Shown: positions 24,305 to 34,647, counted from the first letter of the stretch. The stretch is 64,000 nt of DNA from Zygnema cylindricum (GCA_037447655.1 JBBHKE010002052.1:1-64000); one strand, 5' to 3'. Translations and numbers: made by a program. The notes: generated by a model not told the origin, from the sequence alone.

Positions 24305-24495
24305 AGTTTCCCAAAAATCGTCTGCAATTTTACTACTAGGAAGTCTGGATACAACATTTGCTCTGAGTCCTAAGTCTTATACTTGTGTTGTACCGACGAT
24401 AGTACCTGAGAGGTATGTCAAACCACCAACCTAACACTAATCCGTCAGGCTACCACTGAGCTACCACTAAGCTACCACTAAGCAACTAGATTCTT
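24305..24495 (-). mobile_element. tRNA-derived SINE-like element
   Basis: On the minus strand a box-A-like TAGCTCAGTGGTAG is followed about 35 bp later by a box-B-like GGTTTGACATACC, the layout of an internal RNA polymerase III promoter. TAGCTTAGTGGTAG-type copies just upstream suggest a tandem box A. No complete cloverleaf can be drawn, so this is a SINE or decayed tRNA rather than a functional tRNA gene. Its ends are uncertain. Confidence 0.5.
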
Positions 24496-24539
24496 ATCTA
24501 TCGTTGTTGCTTTGAACTGTATTAAATCACATTAGGATA

Positions 24540-24682
24540 TCGGCAGCTGCGTTGTCCGTACGGATCATAACAAACGTAATCGCAATTGCGTTGTCTTAAC
24601 TTTGTCGCAGCTGCGTTGTTTTGACTGCGTCGCATTTGCGTTGCTGCATCGCAGCTGCGTTGTCCCACCCGATGTGTGACAT
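24540..24682. repeat. CGCAGCTGCGTTGT degenerate tandem repeat
   Basis: Five or six variants of CGCA(G/A)(C/T)TGCGTTGT spaced 16-35 bp. Similar words fill the U3 of the gypsy LTR at 33430-33610. Probably part of an LTR promoter region of the neighbouring copia remnant. Confidence 0.6.
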
Positions 24683-24898
24683 GTGTATATGGATGTAAGT
24701 GCCAATTCAAAATACCTGTAATGTGCTTTAAGTGACGACGCGTGTCCTTGTAGATTCATGTTCTGGTCATCACACTAATTTACAAAGACTTAAAGCTTTC
24801 CAAAATCAACACTCTCCTAAAGCTTTAGACTCAGTGTATCAGCGCAGTTGCGATGTCACACTAGCGCACCATAGCAATATCGCAGTGCAGCAACTCAG

Positions 24899-25207
24899 CT
24901 ATTCACCCAATCCCAGTGTATCCCTACAATACTTCAGCTTGGGAGCAGGAAGAGCTTTAGTAAACATATTGGCAAATATTCTTGCGTCTGGCAAATAACA
25001 TAATTTAATCACCCTAGAGAACACTTTTTCTCTTACAAAGTGGAATCTTACATCTATGTGCTTACTTTTGAAGTGATGAATTGGGTTAGAGGCAATGGAA
25101 ATGACAGCCTAGTTATCACACTAGATCACCTGTGGACCAACTTCCGTGTATCCTAGTTCTTGCAACATGGATTTTACCCATAAGAAATCTTTGATGGCCG
25201 AGGTTTC
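24899..25207 (-). pseudogene. copia RNase H C-terminus, remnant
   Basis: The minus strand reads AETSAIKDFLWVKSMLQELG, later SKHIDVRFHFVREKV and IFANMFTKALPAPKL, ending in a stop at 24899. This is the standard end of copia pol. In-frame stops occur in the CDN segment. It is separate from the 18900-23823 element. Confidence 0.85.
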
Positions 25208-25482
25208 TGCCATATTTTTTGACTCCATTGTTGACAATGCTGTAACATTTTGAACAACATTTTGAAAAGACATAAATGAAACGGGAAAGGCGCAAAATTA
25301 AAGAGGAAAGAAAAAAAAAAGATAGGTGGTTTCAGTAAAAGGTTTTGTTTTTTTAATGATTCAAAACAGATTGAATATATATTGGGCAAAAAAAAAAAAA
25401 AATAACAAAACAAAAACAAGGAGGAGACAAAGAATTTTTTTACTGATTCTTTTTATTATTTTTTAATTTTTAATTTCCGTAC
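25208..25482. other. No gene; A-rich low complexity
   Basis: Poly-A and AAAAC runs between the copia remnant and the expansin exon fragment. No exon 3 of the fragmentary expansin copy is seen. Confidence 0.6.
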
Positions 25483-25541
25483 CCGGTAACAGGCTCCACA
25501 ACCTCCCCCGTTTTGGAAAATAGGGAGACTTCCGGCCGCGA
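25483..25541 (-). pseudogene. Expansin exon-2 fragment (third paralogue)
   Basis: The minus strand encodes VAAGSLPIFQNGGGCGACYR followed by a GT donor at 25482-25481. This is the 3' half of expansin exon 2 as in 10486-10595 and 43334-43443. The 5' half (GACAYG...) is missing. The adjoining 25550-25880 is intron-1-type repeat. No other exons are nearby. Confidence 0.8.
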
Positions 25542-25549
25542 CCAAAAAT

Positions 25550-25886
25550 TTGTACGGAGTGGAAGCCAAAGGACCGAATCCGCATGCTCCAGCTATTTGT
25601 ACGGAATTTTACAAAAGTACGACAAAATATTACGAAAATTTACAAAATATTTGTGAAATCACAAAAAAAACCGAAACATACACGAATAGTCAGGTTGCAC
25701 GAAATTATTGGGAATTGAATGAAATTTGTACGAAGTTATTGGAAATTGTACGGAGATTGCACGGAAATGTATAAAATTGTTGGAAGTTGAGGAAATTGGG
25801 CGTAGTTGTTGGAAATTGTACGGAATCGTTGGGAATTGTATGAAAATTGTACAGAAATGTTGGAAATTGTACAAATATTGTACGAC
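25550..25886. repeat. TACGGAAATTG degenerate tandem repeat (expansin intron 1 remnant)
   Basis: Units like TTGGAAATTGTACGGA repeat with drift up to the junction with a truncated copia LTR at 25887. This is the same repeat class that flanks exon 2 in both other expansin copies. Confidence 0.72.
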
Positions 25887-26284
25887 ATTTTGGCCATGTC
25901 GTACAATGTCCGTACATAAAGTACAGCGGCAGCTGTACTTTTGCGTACGGAACTCAATTCTGATTAGTTCCGTACATCAGTAGATAGAGTCTGTGAGAGA
26001 GATAGGACTTAGAAAAATTAGAAGATAGGACCCCCTCTCCCAGAGAGCTTCTGTACAAAAGGTCAACTTTGACCCTCCATAACTTACTGCTCAGGGGAGC
26101 AAATTCAGAGATTCTTTTTGCTACCGACTCAAGGGAGTCTTCCCTTTACAGGGGTGGAGGTGGTCAAGGTTTTTGTCTGCCAGGGTGGCAGTTATTTTTG
26201 CTGGAACACAAAGGGGTCAGGATTATCCTAGAGGCTTCTTGGAAGCTGTATACTCTGAGGACTTATGGAGGTCTCAGAGTTTCA
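25887..26284 (+). repeat. 5' LTR remnant (398 bp)
   Basis: It starts ATTTTGGCCATGTCGTACAA at 25887 and ends AGAGTTTCA at 26284. It equals 31284-31681. The 5' 651 bp present in the 3' LTR is absent. Confidence 0.9.
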
Positions 26285-26297
26285 GGTTATGGGCCCA
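26285..26297 (+). promoter_or_regulatory. Half-tRNA (initiator Met) primer-binding site
   Basis: GGTTATGGGCCCA directly follows the LTR. It is complementary to the anticodon stem-loop of eukaryotic initiator tRNA-Met (TGGGCCCATAACC), as in Drosophila copia, which primes with an internal tRNA fragment. The ATG at 26289 inside this site is also the likely gag start. Confidence 0.82.
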
Positions 26298-27200
26298 CCC
26301 TCTAGGGTACCAATCTTTAATGGAACTGGCTTCATATACTGGGAAAGTATGATGATAGGAGCTCTATGCGAAAAAAGGTTTTGGGGGATAGTGAGTGGAC
26401 GGTTAGGGCGTCCATCAAGTCTTGGAATTCCTCCAGGGTTTGGAGGAACCAGATTCACCAGGAAAGAGGACCCACCTTAGACGGAGGAAACAAAAGAAGG
26501 AGAGGTGGTGGACAAAGGAAAGGAGAAGGAGACGACCACACCAATAGCAACTGGTTCGACATTCATGTCACCTATTCCGAGGAATGAGGAGAATGATACT
26601 GAAACCTGGGACTTCAACAATATGGCGGCAAAGCACTTCATCCTACGCCATCTCACTCAAGGACTTGCATGTCCTCATTTGCAGGAAGAAAGAGCATCCG
26701 ATCTTTGGATGGCTCTCATAGAGATGTACCGAAGTGGTACGATTCAGCAACAATAGTTGGCTGATCAGAAAGTTAAGGAGTATGTATACAAAGGGGGAAA
26801 TATGTTGGATTTTTGCAATGAGCTTGCTACACTCTTCATGGAGCTACAGAGTGCGGGAAAAGATTTTGGTGAAAAAGAAAAGGTTAACTGTTTACTGATG
26901 AAGTTACCTGATGAGTTCGTGAACATGGTTTACCGTGTGCAGGACTTGCCTGACTCAAGGTGGATATGGAACTCAGTGGTAGGGATGATTCTCGTTCAAG
27001 AGAATACAATTGAGATCCGAAGGGGAGGAAAGAGTGGCCAAGCCTTGGCAACAGCGACTGATTGGAGGAACAGGGATTCCCGAAAACCGGTCGGAAACTA
27101 TGGGGGTAGGGAGCAGAAAAACAGGCCGATGAGTTCGAACCAAGGGCTCCCAAAGGACTATGTCACTTTTGTAAGAAACCGGGGCACTATATGGCAGAGT
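26289..27200 (+). pseudogene. copia gag, broken
   Basis: It starts MGPPSRVPIFNGTGFIYW at 26289, inside the primer site. The frame breaks near 26400-26480, resumes at 26505 (WDFNNMAAKHFILRHL), meets a TAG at 26754-26756, and resumes at 26757 (NCLLMKLPDEFVNMV). A knuckle CHFCKKPGHYMAEY at about 27160-27205 lies in another frame and has Tyr in place of the last Cys. These changes would abolish function. Confidence 0.88.
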
Positions 27201-28970
27201 ACACTAAGCTAACCGAGCTTCGGTTAAAGGAGGGGCAGACCGGTGGTACCCTGAGAGGAAAGAAAAAGGCCCTTGTCACACAGGTACTTGAGGCTGAATC
27301 CGAGGACGAGGACGATGAGCTCCTTTTGGATGAGGAGTTGGAGGCGAAAAATGAGGTCGAAATTCCACGAAGGCAGAGATGTGCTTACGGTGGATTGAAA
27401 GGTGAAGCAGGCTGGATTGTAGATTCAGGTGCCTCCATGCACATGTGTAAGGATAGACACCTGTTCACTAAGATAAGAAAGATTCCCACCGTAGAGATAG
27501 AGTACGGGGATGGGAGGATAGTCACCACTACTCTTGTAGGATCGGTAGATCTAAAAGTGTTAGTAGAAGGAAAGACATCCATATTAACATTCTCCGATGT
27601 ATTGTTTATTCCGGAGCTGAACAAAAATCTTATCTCTACATCAGTATTAGATGATAAGGGTTTTTTTACTAGCACTAGGGAAGGAGTCTTTACTGCTAGT
27701 TTTGAGGATGATGTCTATTTCATTGCTGAGAAAGAGAGCCATGGGATGTTTAGGCTGATCTTAAGTAATGAAAAGAAGAAACTTTATTATGCTGGTGTTC
27801 ATGATATTATGATGTGGCATAAGAGGCTTGGGCATGTGAATCTAGATAAGTTAAGAGAGATGAAAAAGATGGGAGTGGTGGAAGGGATTCAGTTCAGTAA
27901 GAGTGATGATATAAGTGATTGTAGTGGATGTGCTCAAGGTAAAGCACACAGATTACCCTTTCCTAAGTCCGCCACCTATAAGGGAGAAAAAATTCTAGAT
28001 CTAGTACACACAGATATTTAGGGACCGGCTAAAGTGCCCTCACCGGGGGGGAAGAGATTTATGATGACTATAACTGATGATTGGTCTCGGTATTCCCGGG
28101 TATATTTTTTGAAAAACAAGTCCGAAGCTGAGGATTGTTTTAGACAATATAAAACATGGAGCGAAAAGCTCCATGAAACTCTAATCAAGAGAGTAAGGAG
28201 TGACAATGGTGGAGAGTATACTTCTAACCAGTTTGAGGATTTTCAGAGGGAAGATAGGGTTCAACACCAAAAGACAGTTCCAGAAAATCCGGAACAGAAT
28301 GGGGTAGCTGAAAGGTTAAATAGAACACTAAGTGATAGTGCTAGAAGTATGTTCTCAGATAAAAAGATAGGGAAAAGGTTTTGGGCAGAAGCAATGAACT
28401 GTGCTAATTACCTCAAGAATAGAGTTCTTACTTCAGCTATAAGAGATCAAACACCTTATGAGAGATGGACAGGCCGGAAACCAGACATATCTCACTTAAA
28501 GGTTTTCGGCAGTCAAGTGTTCAGTCTAGATACTGATCGGTCCAATTGGAAGCTAGATCCTAAAGGAAAACCGGGATACTTATTAGGATATGATGAAGAT
28601 GTTAAAGGATATAGAGTTTATGATCTAAAAAGGGAAGATATAATCTTAGTAAAGCATCTAGTAGTTATGGATGAAGGAAAGTCTGTGGATCCCTTGAAAT
28701 ATACGAAGTCAGTAAAAATCAGATTTGAGTCAGAAAATTCCGATGACTTTGAGCTTCCTAACTATCCAGGTTTTAGAGAAGATGACATTCTTGCAGGAAC
28801 AAATCAGACCGAAAAGGACTCGGCTGTGGAAACTCTAGTGACAACTCTACTCGAAGCGGAAGACGTGGTGGAAATTGATTTGGAATCAAAGGATAGGGGA
28901 GAAGCCGAGTTTGTTCGAAAGAATCCACGAGAACCATCTATTCCGGCCTCAGATTTTGAGGGGGGGAGGA
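27191..28970 (+). pseudogene. copia protease and integrase, one stop codon
   Basis: The protease motif WIVDSGASMHMC lies near 27413. The GAG-pre-integrase segment with MWHKRLGHVNLDKL and CSGCAQGKAHR follows at 27810-27960. A TAG at 28018-28020 sits after HTDI, where a Trp or Cys codon is usual. Translation continues in the same frame through TDDWSRYSRVYF, the core RSDNGGEY, and NPEQNGVAERLNRT with the catalytic Glu. The frame then runs through the integrase C-terminus and an acidic linker (about 28700-28960). Confidence 0.9.
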
Positions 28971-29044
28971 GAAGTAGCAAAAGACTGCAAGAAAAACAGG
29001 TTAATAACAAGGTAACTAAACTATCTCATCAAGATGAACCTCAA

Positions 29045-30590
29045 ACTTATGGAGAGGCGATGACTTGTCCAGAAAGAAACCGGTGGAAGACAACCATAAT
29101 GAGGAGATGGCTTCAATCATGGCAGCCGATACTTGGGAGCTGGTGGACTGTCCACCTAACCGAAAACCAATCGGTTGTAAGTGGGTTTTCAAATTAAAAC
29201 TGAACCCAGATAACACAATCGAACGCTACAAGGCCAGATTAGTGGCAAAAGGATTTACACAAAAGGAAGGAATTGACTACGAGGAAACCTTTGCCCCGGT
29301 GGTCAGATTTCCCTCCATCCGCATACTTCTCAGTTTAGGAGCGGCGGAAGACATGGAAGTGCATCAGATGGACATCAAGACAACCTTTTTGCATGGAGAA
29401 TTGGAAGAGATCTTCATGCGACAACCCCAAGGTTTTGTGGAGGAAGGAGAGGAGAGTAAGGTATGCCGGCTGATTAAATCTCTTTATGGTTTGAAACAGG
29501 CACCTCGAAAATGGAATAAGAAGCTTGATGAGTTTCTTACCGGTTTGGGATATATTCATATCAGCTCAGATCACTTAATCTATGTTTTCGAAGATGAGGA
29601 AGGTTTTATATCTATTGCAATTTATGTTGATGATTTGCTTGTTTTAAGTAAATCAATGGAAAAAATTAACAAACTTAAAAACCGATCTTAAGGGGAGATT
29701 TGAAATGAAGGATATGGGAGAAGCAAGATATATTTTGGGAATTCAAGTAGAGAGAGACCGAAAAAGGAAAATTATAAGACTGACTTAAAAGGAAGCAATA
29801 GGGAACATGCTTGAAAAACTTCAAATGGATAAAGCTAATAGTTGTACAACTCTAATAGAGTTGAAGAAGGGAAGTGAGGGGAGTGAGGAAGAAGGAGTCA
29901 TAGTCTTAGACGAGGAATTATCTCCTGATGAACAGAAGTTCATGCAGACTATTCCTTACAGGCAAGTAGTGCGAAGTCTAATCTACTTTATGAATTGTAC
30001 CCGGCCGGATTTAGCTGCAGCTGTGGGAGTGCTGAGTAGAAGTCTAAATGCTCCCACTAAGAAGGATTGGGAGGCAGCTAAGAGAGTCCTTAGATATTTG
30101 GTAGGAACTAGAGATCTATGGTTGCATTTGGGTGGGGAGAATACTGACATCACTACTTGGAGTGATGCCAGTTATGGTGATGCTCCGATGAGGAGATGTA
30201 CTTCTGGATATGTATTATATGTGGGTGATGGGGCTTGCTGTTGGAGTAGCAAACAGCAAAAGGTTATTGCTCAGTCCACCATGGAGGCTGAGTATATGGC
30301 CTCTTGCTCTGCTGTAAAAGAGTTGATGTGAGTCAAGTCTTTGCTTGGTGAGCTTGGTCACCTTAAGAGTGGTGTGTAGAAAATATTTTGTGATAATCAG
30401 GCAGCAATCGCTATTTCTGCCAATCCTAAACACCATTTTAAAGCCAAACACATGGACATCAGACTCAGCTTTGTTAGAGAGAAAGTAGAAAACAAAATAA
30501 TCAGTTTAGAGTACAGACCAGATAGTGAGATGGTAGCAGATATGATGACCAAACCTGTGCCTTCCCCTAAGCTAATTTTTTGAAGGGAGA
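29045..30590 (+). pseudogene. copia reverse transcriptase-RNase H, broken
   Basis: A frame change near 29060 leads into WELVDCPPNRKPIGCKWVFK, KARLVAKGFTQKEGIDY, QMDIKTTFLHGEL (first catalytic Asp), SLYGLKQAPRKW and IAIYVDDLLVL (catalytic Asp pair). After a frameshift at about 29690 come MKDMGEARYILGIQVER and a TAA before KEAIGNMLEKL. RNase H follows (WSDASYGD, STMEAEYMA), with TGA at 30329 and TAG at 30377, then HFKAKHMDIRLSFVRE and ADMMTKPVPSPKL. The RT core motifs are intact. Confidence 0.92.
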
Positions 30591-30617
30591 AGTGTGGTCT
30601 GAAATTAAAGATTGACT

Positions 30618-30632
30618 AGAAAATAAGGGGAG
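30618..30632 (+). promoter_or_regulatory. Polypurine tract
   Basis: GAAAATAAGGGGAG immediately precedes TGTAGAAAC, the start of the 3' LTR. It is purine-rich apart from one T, as expected for plus-strand priming. Confidence 0.7.
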
Positions 30633-31681
30633 TGTAGAAACTAATGGTTTTATTAGTATTTTCTAGGTCTGAAAAGAAATATAGAAGTCGAGGCAGTCTA
30701 TCTCTAACTTCTCTCTCCAACTCTCAAACTTGTCGCAGTCACTGAGAAATTGGAGAGGAAGCTAGAGCCATGGCTACCTTGGCTATCCTGAGGTTTACGG
30801 GAATTTTATATTAGGGTTTATTTATTTATTTAAAAGGTATGTGCCGGCGGCAGAATTTGATCCTTGTACCTACCGGCCGGCAGACAGGAAATAGCCGGTA
30901 GCCTTAGCCGTTAAGTCTAGCCGTAGTGTTACGTAGCATATAGTTTGATATTTATTTAAATGATTATACGTGCGATAAATCATTTAACTGAAATGGATTA
31001 CGGGATACATAGATCCAGTAATATATTATGTACGAATTACGGTACGGACAAAAATCAGTACCGCGCATTTGTTTTGTAAGTGAAACAAATACCGCGCATG
31101 TATTTATTATGGCTACGATTAAATCCGAATTTAATCGGACGGCCAGGATTAGCGCCGAGATCGCGGAGGAAGATTTCGGCGGTTTGTGGCCATCGCCACA
31201 TCGGATGACGCGTGGCAAAATTCCGTTGGATTGTGGAATCTCCGGAGATTATGGCACCGAATCCAGATTTGACATGTGTCGATATTTTGGCCATGTCGTA
31301 CAATGTCCGTACATAAAGTACACCGGCAGCTGTACTTTTGCGTACGGAACTCAATTCTGATTGGTTCCGTACATCAGTAGATAGAGTCTGTGAGAGAGAT
31401 AGGACTTAGAAAAATTAGAAGATAGGACCCCCTCTCCCAGAGAGCTTCTGTACAAAAGGTCAACTTTGACCCTCCATAACTTACTGCTCAGGGGAGCAAA
31501 TTCAGAGATTCTTTTTGCAACCGACTCACGGGAGTCTTGCCTTTACAGGGGTGCAGGTTGTCAGGGTTTTTGTCTGCCAGGGTGGCAGTTTTTTTTGCTG
31601 GAACACAAAGGGGTCAGGATTATCCTAGAGGCTTCTTGGAAGCTGTATACTCTGAGGACTTATGGAGGTCTCAGAGTTTCA
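30633..31681 (+). repeat. 3' LTR of the copia element (1049 bp)
   Basis: It starts TGTAGAAAC and ends GTTTCA (TG...CA). Its last 398 bp equal the 5' LTR remnant. The unique 5' part (30633-31283) contains GCCGGCGGCAG and CCGGCCGGC words, and no coding. Confidence 0.85.
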
Positions 31682-33097
31682 AGTTTCCCCTTTCTTGAGT
31701 GCCCTCTTAAGCTGTAAGGCCGAAAGCAGGTGTCCCTCTTCCGCTCCCTTACCCGCCGCTCACGCTTTTACCTCGAACTCGTCTTCACCTTTCTTCACTC
31801 TCATGGCGCCAATTCTCCAATCAATTGTCGGAGTCCATTTTTGCAGCCACGGCTTCCCCAAGATTACCTCATGGTCCCCAAGAGGTAATACATGAAGTGT
31901 ATCGTACCATCAGAATTTTCCAATGCCGACGCGTAACCTCGGGGTACGATGGGTAATGGATAAGGAACTGCCGTCGGCCAATTGTACCGACTGATGATCC
32001 TCTAGTACCACAAGAGGAAGTTTCAACCTTTTCACCGTCGCCTCGTTAATGAAGTTCCCCGATGCTCCGGAGTCCACCATGAAGTTAGCTGCACTCACTC
32101 CTATTTGACCCTGAAATATCAAAGGGTCTCCTCCTTCACCGGCTAACCTCATAACGGTAAGTTTTCCCTTTTTGGGGCCTTTGCGTTTTGGACACTCTCG
32201 AGCCATGTGATTTGGAGAACCGCACAGGAAGCATAGTCCATTTTGCCTCCTCCGCTCGATTTCCTCGGGGGATAAGTCATTGGTCTTTATCTTGGTAGTT
32301 TTCTTCTTTCTCCGCAGGACGTTGACCGCTTCCTTATCCTCATTAATTGCGCCGAGTTCCATGGGGGTTGGACCTTCGTCTCGTCGATGTCCTCCGCCAT
32401 TGCTCGACCCGTAGTGATACGGTCTCCGGAGGTTAAAGTTGATTGAATGGGTCCGCTCCGCAAACTGGATGATTACCGAGAGAGGAGGAGTCGTGCTTTC
32501 CCGAGCAAGCCATTGTTCCACATCTCTACGAATAGACGACTTAAGCCCCTTCACGTAGCGATCCACGGCTTCATCCTCCGTCATCGTAGGTATTTGGACT
32601 TTGCACTCCAAGAACCGCTGCGTAAACTCCATCACTGAAGTTTGTTGCCTCAATACTGCGATCTTATCTCTCGCCGCCTTCATCATGTTAACGCGATGCC
32701 AAGTGTCGCGGAGAAGTTGAACGAAGAGTGCCCAGACGGTTGGTAACTCATCATCCTCCACCAATGTTCTCCACCAAGCCCCCGCTGCCCCTTTAAGAAG
32801 ACCACCCGCGTAGTGAATCTTCTCACGATCCGACAGGCTAGGAAAATTCTCGAGATAGTTCGCAACGGAGAATAGCCATGAGTCAAGGTTCTTGTGTCTT
32901 GCAGGATCAAACTCTTCGGGAAGTCTTAATTTCCGTCTCCGAAAGTCTCGCTCTATGCCTCCATGAGGTTGCTCCCCTAGACGCGACTCCAAAGTTGTGA
33001 CGGTGTTACTCAGCTGCGCGTTCTGTAACCTCACACTTTCCAACTCTCTGAGAACTTGCGCCAACATTTCTGTAGTGGATACACCGTGTTCATCCAT
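31682..33097 (-). pseudogene. gypsy gag-protease, truncated
   Basis: A 395-codon frame starts at ATG 33097. It has a coiled N-terminus, the retrotransposon gag domain (LPEEFDPARHKNLDSWLFSV, about residues 55-75), then CFLCGSPNHMAREC (CCHC knuckle, near 32220) and the protease motif FMVDSGASGNFINEA near 32060. A TGA at about 31908 follows GIGKF. In the same frame beyond it, DTLHVLPLGDHEVILGKPWL and WTPTIDW continue the protease to the junction. TGA could be a C-to-T change of CGA. No pol remains, so it is non-functional. Confidence 0.9.
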
Positions 33098-33117
33098 ACT
33101 ATCGAGTCACGGTAAAA

Positions 33118-33130
33118 GCTTCGATACCAA
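33118..33130 (-). promoter_or_regulatory. gypsy primer-binding site
   Basis: Minus strand TTGGTATCGAAGC next to the LTR end CTTTTACA. It is close to the tRNA-Met type TGGTATCAGAGC. Confidence 0.75.
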
Positions 33131-33672
33131 TGTAAAAGAGGTGAACAATACACCACAACACGTTACACTGCACAGCGGAAAACACCAAGGATCTTCTCGT
33201 AGCAACAGCAGGAATACAAAGAACTCACAGACAAGGTTGAGCTTTATTACTTGAGAGAGAGTACAAGGTTAAGCTAGCTGTGTAAGTCTACTTTCGGTGT
33301 CTCATTCACTAGGTCTACTCGCCTATTTAAACTAGCTAACTGTTAGTCAACCTAGTACTATACAGCTGTACACGTGGACCTTCGCGGCCAACCGAGATCT
33401 ATCCAAAACTTCCTTCTAGAACTATACAGTTCCATCTACATTCTGCGGCGTTGCTATGCTGCGCTGCTGCGCTACTGAGTTGCTATGCTGCGCTGCTGCG
33501 CTACTAAGTTGCTATGCTGCGCTGCTGCGCTACTAAGTTGCTATGCTGCTATGCTGCGCTGGTCTGGAATCGCAGCTGCGCTGCTCTGGAACCGCAACTG
33601 CGCTGCTCTGAAATCGCAACTATAGCAGCCTAGCCCCAGCCACTAAGTACCCAATTCTGTAACCATGTTACA
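33131..33672 (-). repeat. gypsy 5' LTR (542 bp)
   Basis: On the minus strand it runs TGTAACATGG...CTTTTACA. A TATA-like TTTAAATA lies near 33330-33338. The U3 side (33430-33610) carries tandem repeats. The other LTR is not in the window. Confidence 0.78.
33436..33612. repeat. Tandem repeats in the gypsy U3
   Basis: About three copies of a 29-bp unit (TTGCTATGCTGCGCTGCTGC + GCTACTAAG), followed by three copies of a ~22-bp unit with TCTGGAATCGCAGCTGCGCT. Position upstream of the TATA-like element suggests repeated promoter or enhancer motifs. Confidence 0.8.
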
Positions 33673-33685
33673 TGTACCAATGGCA

Positions 33686-33741
33686 ATCATCTCGTGGGCC
33701 CCAACTCTCCTCGCGAGGAGAGTTGGGGCCCACGAGATGAT
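33686..33741. repeat. Perfect 56-bp palindrome
   Basis: Two 28-nt arms with no spacer, centred between 33713 and 33714 on CTCCTCGCGAGGAG. It lies 13 bp beyond the gypsy LTR edge. Confidence 0.92.
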
Positions 33742-34641
33742 GTGCCCGATTGCTTCGCGGATCTATAATATGTGCAAAATCAAATTCAGTACAGTACATG
33801 CCATTTCCTCCATCTCCGTTCAGGTTGTACATTAGCGTCGCGCTACTAGATATTTTAATCGGCGTCCGCCCGTACAAATACGCAGTCGAAATTTTGGCCG
33901 GCTCAACAGGATCCTACGTGGTACCAAACGGAATCCAACACGTAAGCAATTTTTGCTTTACTGGCACGACCTGATGGAAGGGTGTTACGAATATTACTGC
34001 CGGTAAACGTGACCATACAATTACTAGGAACGCCTGATGGAAGGTTACCCTTATTCGTAATTATTCGTAGATAAATTGTATAATTTGCATTATTTTTTGT
34101 GAAATCGTACGTATGGTTCACACAGAAATCGTACCATTCACCTTCAACATCAAGGCAAATTTTTTCAAATGTTACTATATAGACGTGCCAAAATGCTAGT
34201 GGACACCTCCGGGTAAAATTCGTACTAAAATTGCTCTTACATGGCACAAAAAAAAATGCGTCCGTACAGCGCTAACACCCTCTCTGCCAAAGCGTCTCAC
34301 CATCTTCGGAAAGTACAGTTTACTTTTGGTAGGATTTGCCACGTGGCGCTCAGATTTCTATTTTTCTATAGCGTGGACTTCATTTTGACTTGTGAGATCA
34401 ACATCTTGTGTACGGCACTTTGGCGGCTAGCCAGGGCTATAAAGTATAAACGACAGCAGGAGCCAATGAAAGAAAAGTGCGTAATTAAATAAAGTACGGC
34501 GTCCTAAAAATAAAAAAAATGCCACGTAGCCCGTCATGTATCAAAAAGTACATACAATAGTAGTACTTCCCACGCTTTGGCGGAATCTCCGCGCGCGTTT
34601 GTTAAAGAGGGTCTCAACGGCTGTCCGTACGGAACGATAAG
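33742..34641. other. No gene; contains CCTGATGGAAGG repeat fragments
   Basis: CCTGATGGAAGG occurs at about 33970 and 34031, with ATTACTGCC(A/G)GTAAACGT as at 13033. This marks fragments of the same repeat family as 12298-13030. Open frames are unconvincing. Confidence 0.5.
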
Positions 34642-34647
34642 TTTTGA

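Larger units (their letters stand above)
25887..31681 (+). mobile_element. Ty1/copia retrotransposon with 5'-truncated LTR
   Basis: The order is 5' LTR remnant, half-tRNA primer site, gag, protease, integrase, reverse transcriptase, RNase H, polypurine tract and 3' LTR. The 398 bp shared by the two LTRs align without gaps, with about nine substitutions by eye, so the insertion is fairly young. The coding region carries several stops and frameshifts. The left 650 bp of the 5' LTR is gone, replaced by expansin-derived repeat. The right end abuts a gypsy protease region. Confidence 0.94.
31682..33672 (-). mobile_element. Ty3/gypsy retrotransposon, 5' portion
   Basis: On the minus strand: LTR (33672-33131), tRNA-Met primer site, gag with one zinc knuckle, and aspartic protease. 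The element stops at 31682, exactly at the outer edge of the copia 3' LTR, in the middle of the protease domain. Reverse transcriptase and integrase are absent. The likely explanation is that the copia element inserted into it and a later deletion removed the remainder. Confidence 0.9.

Noticed and set aside
24437-24495. Functional tRNA gene
   Set aside because: Box A and B are present but no acceptor stem or full cloverleaf can be formed.
34241-34492. 83-codon plus-strand frame
   Set aside because: Lies in repeat-fragment DNA, no recognisable domain.
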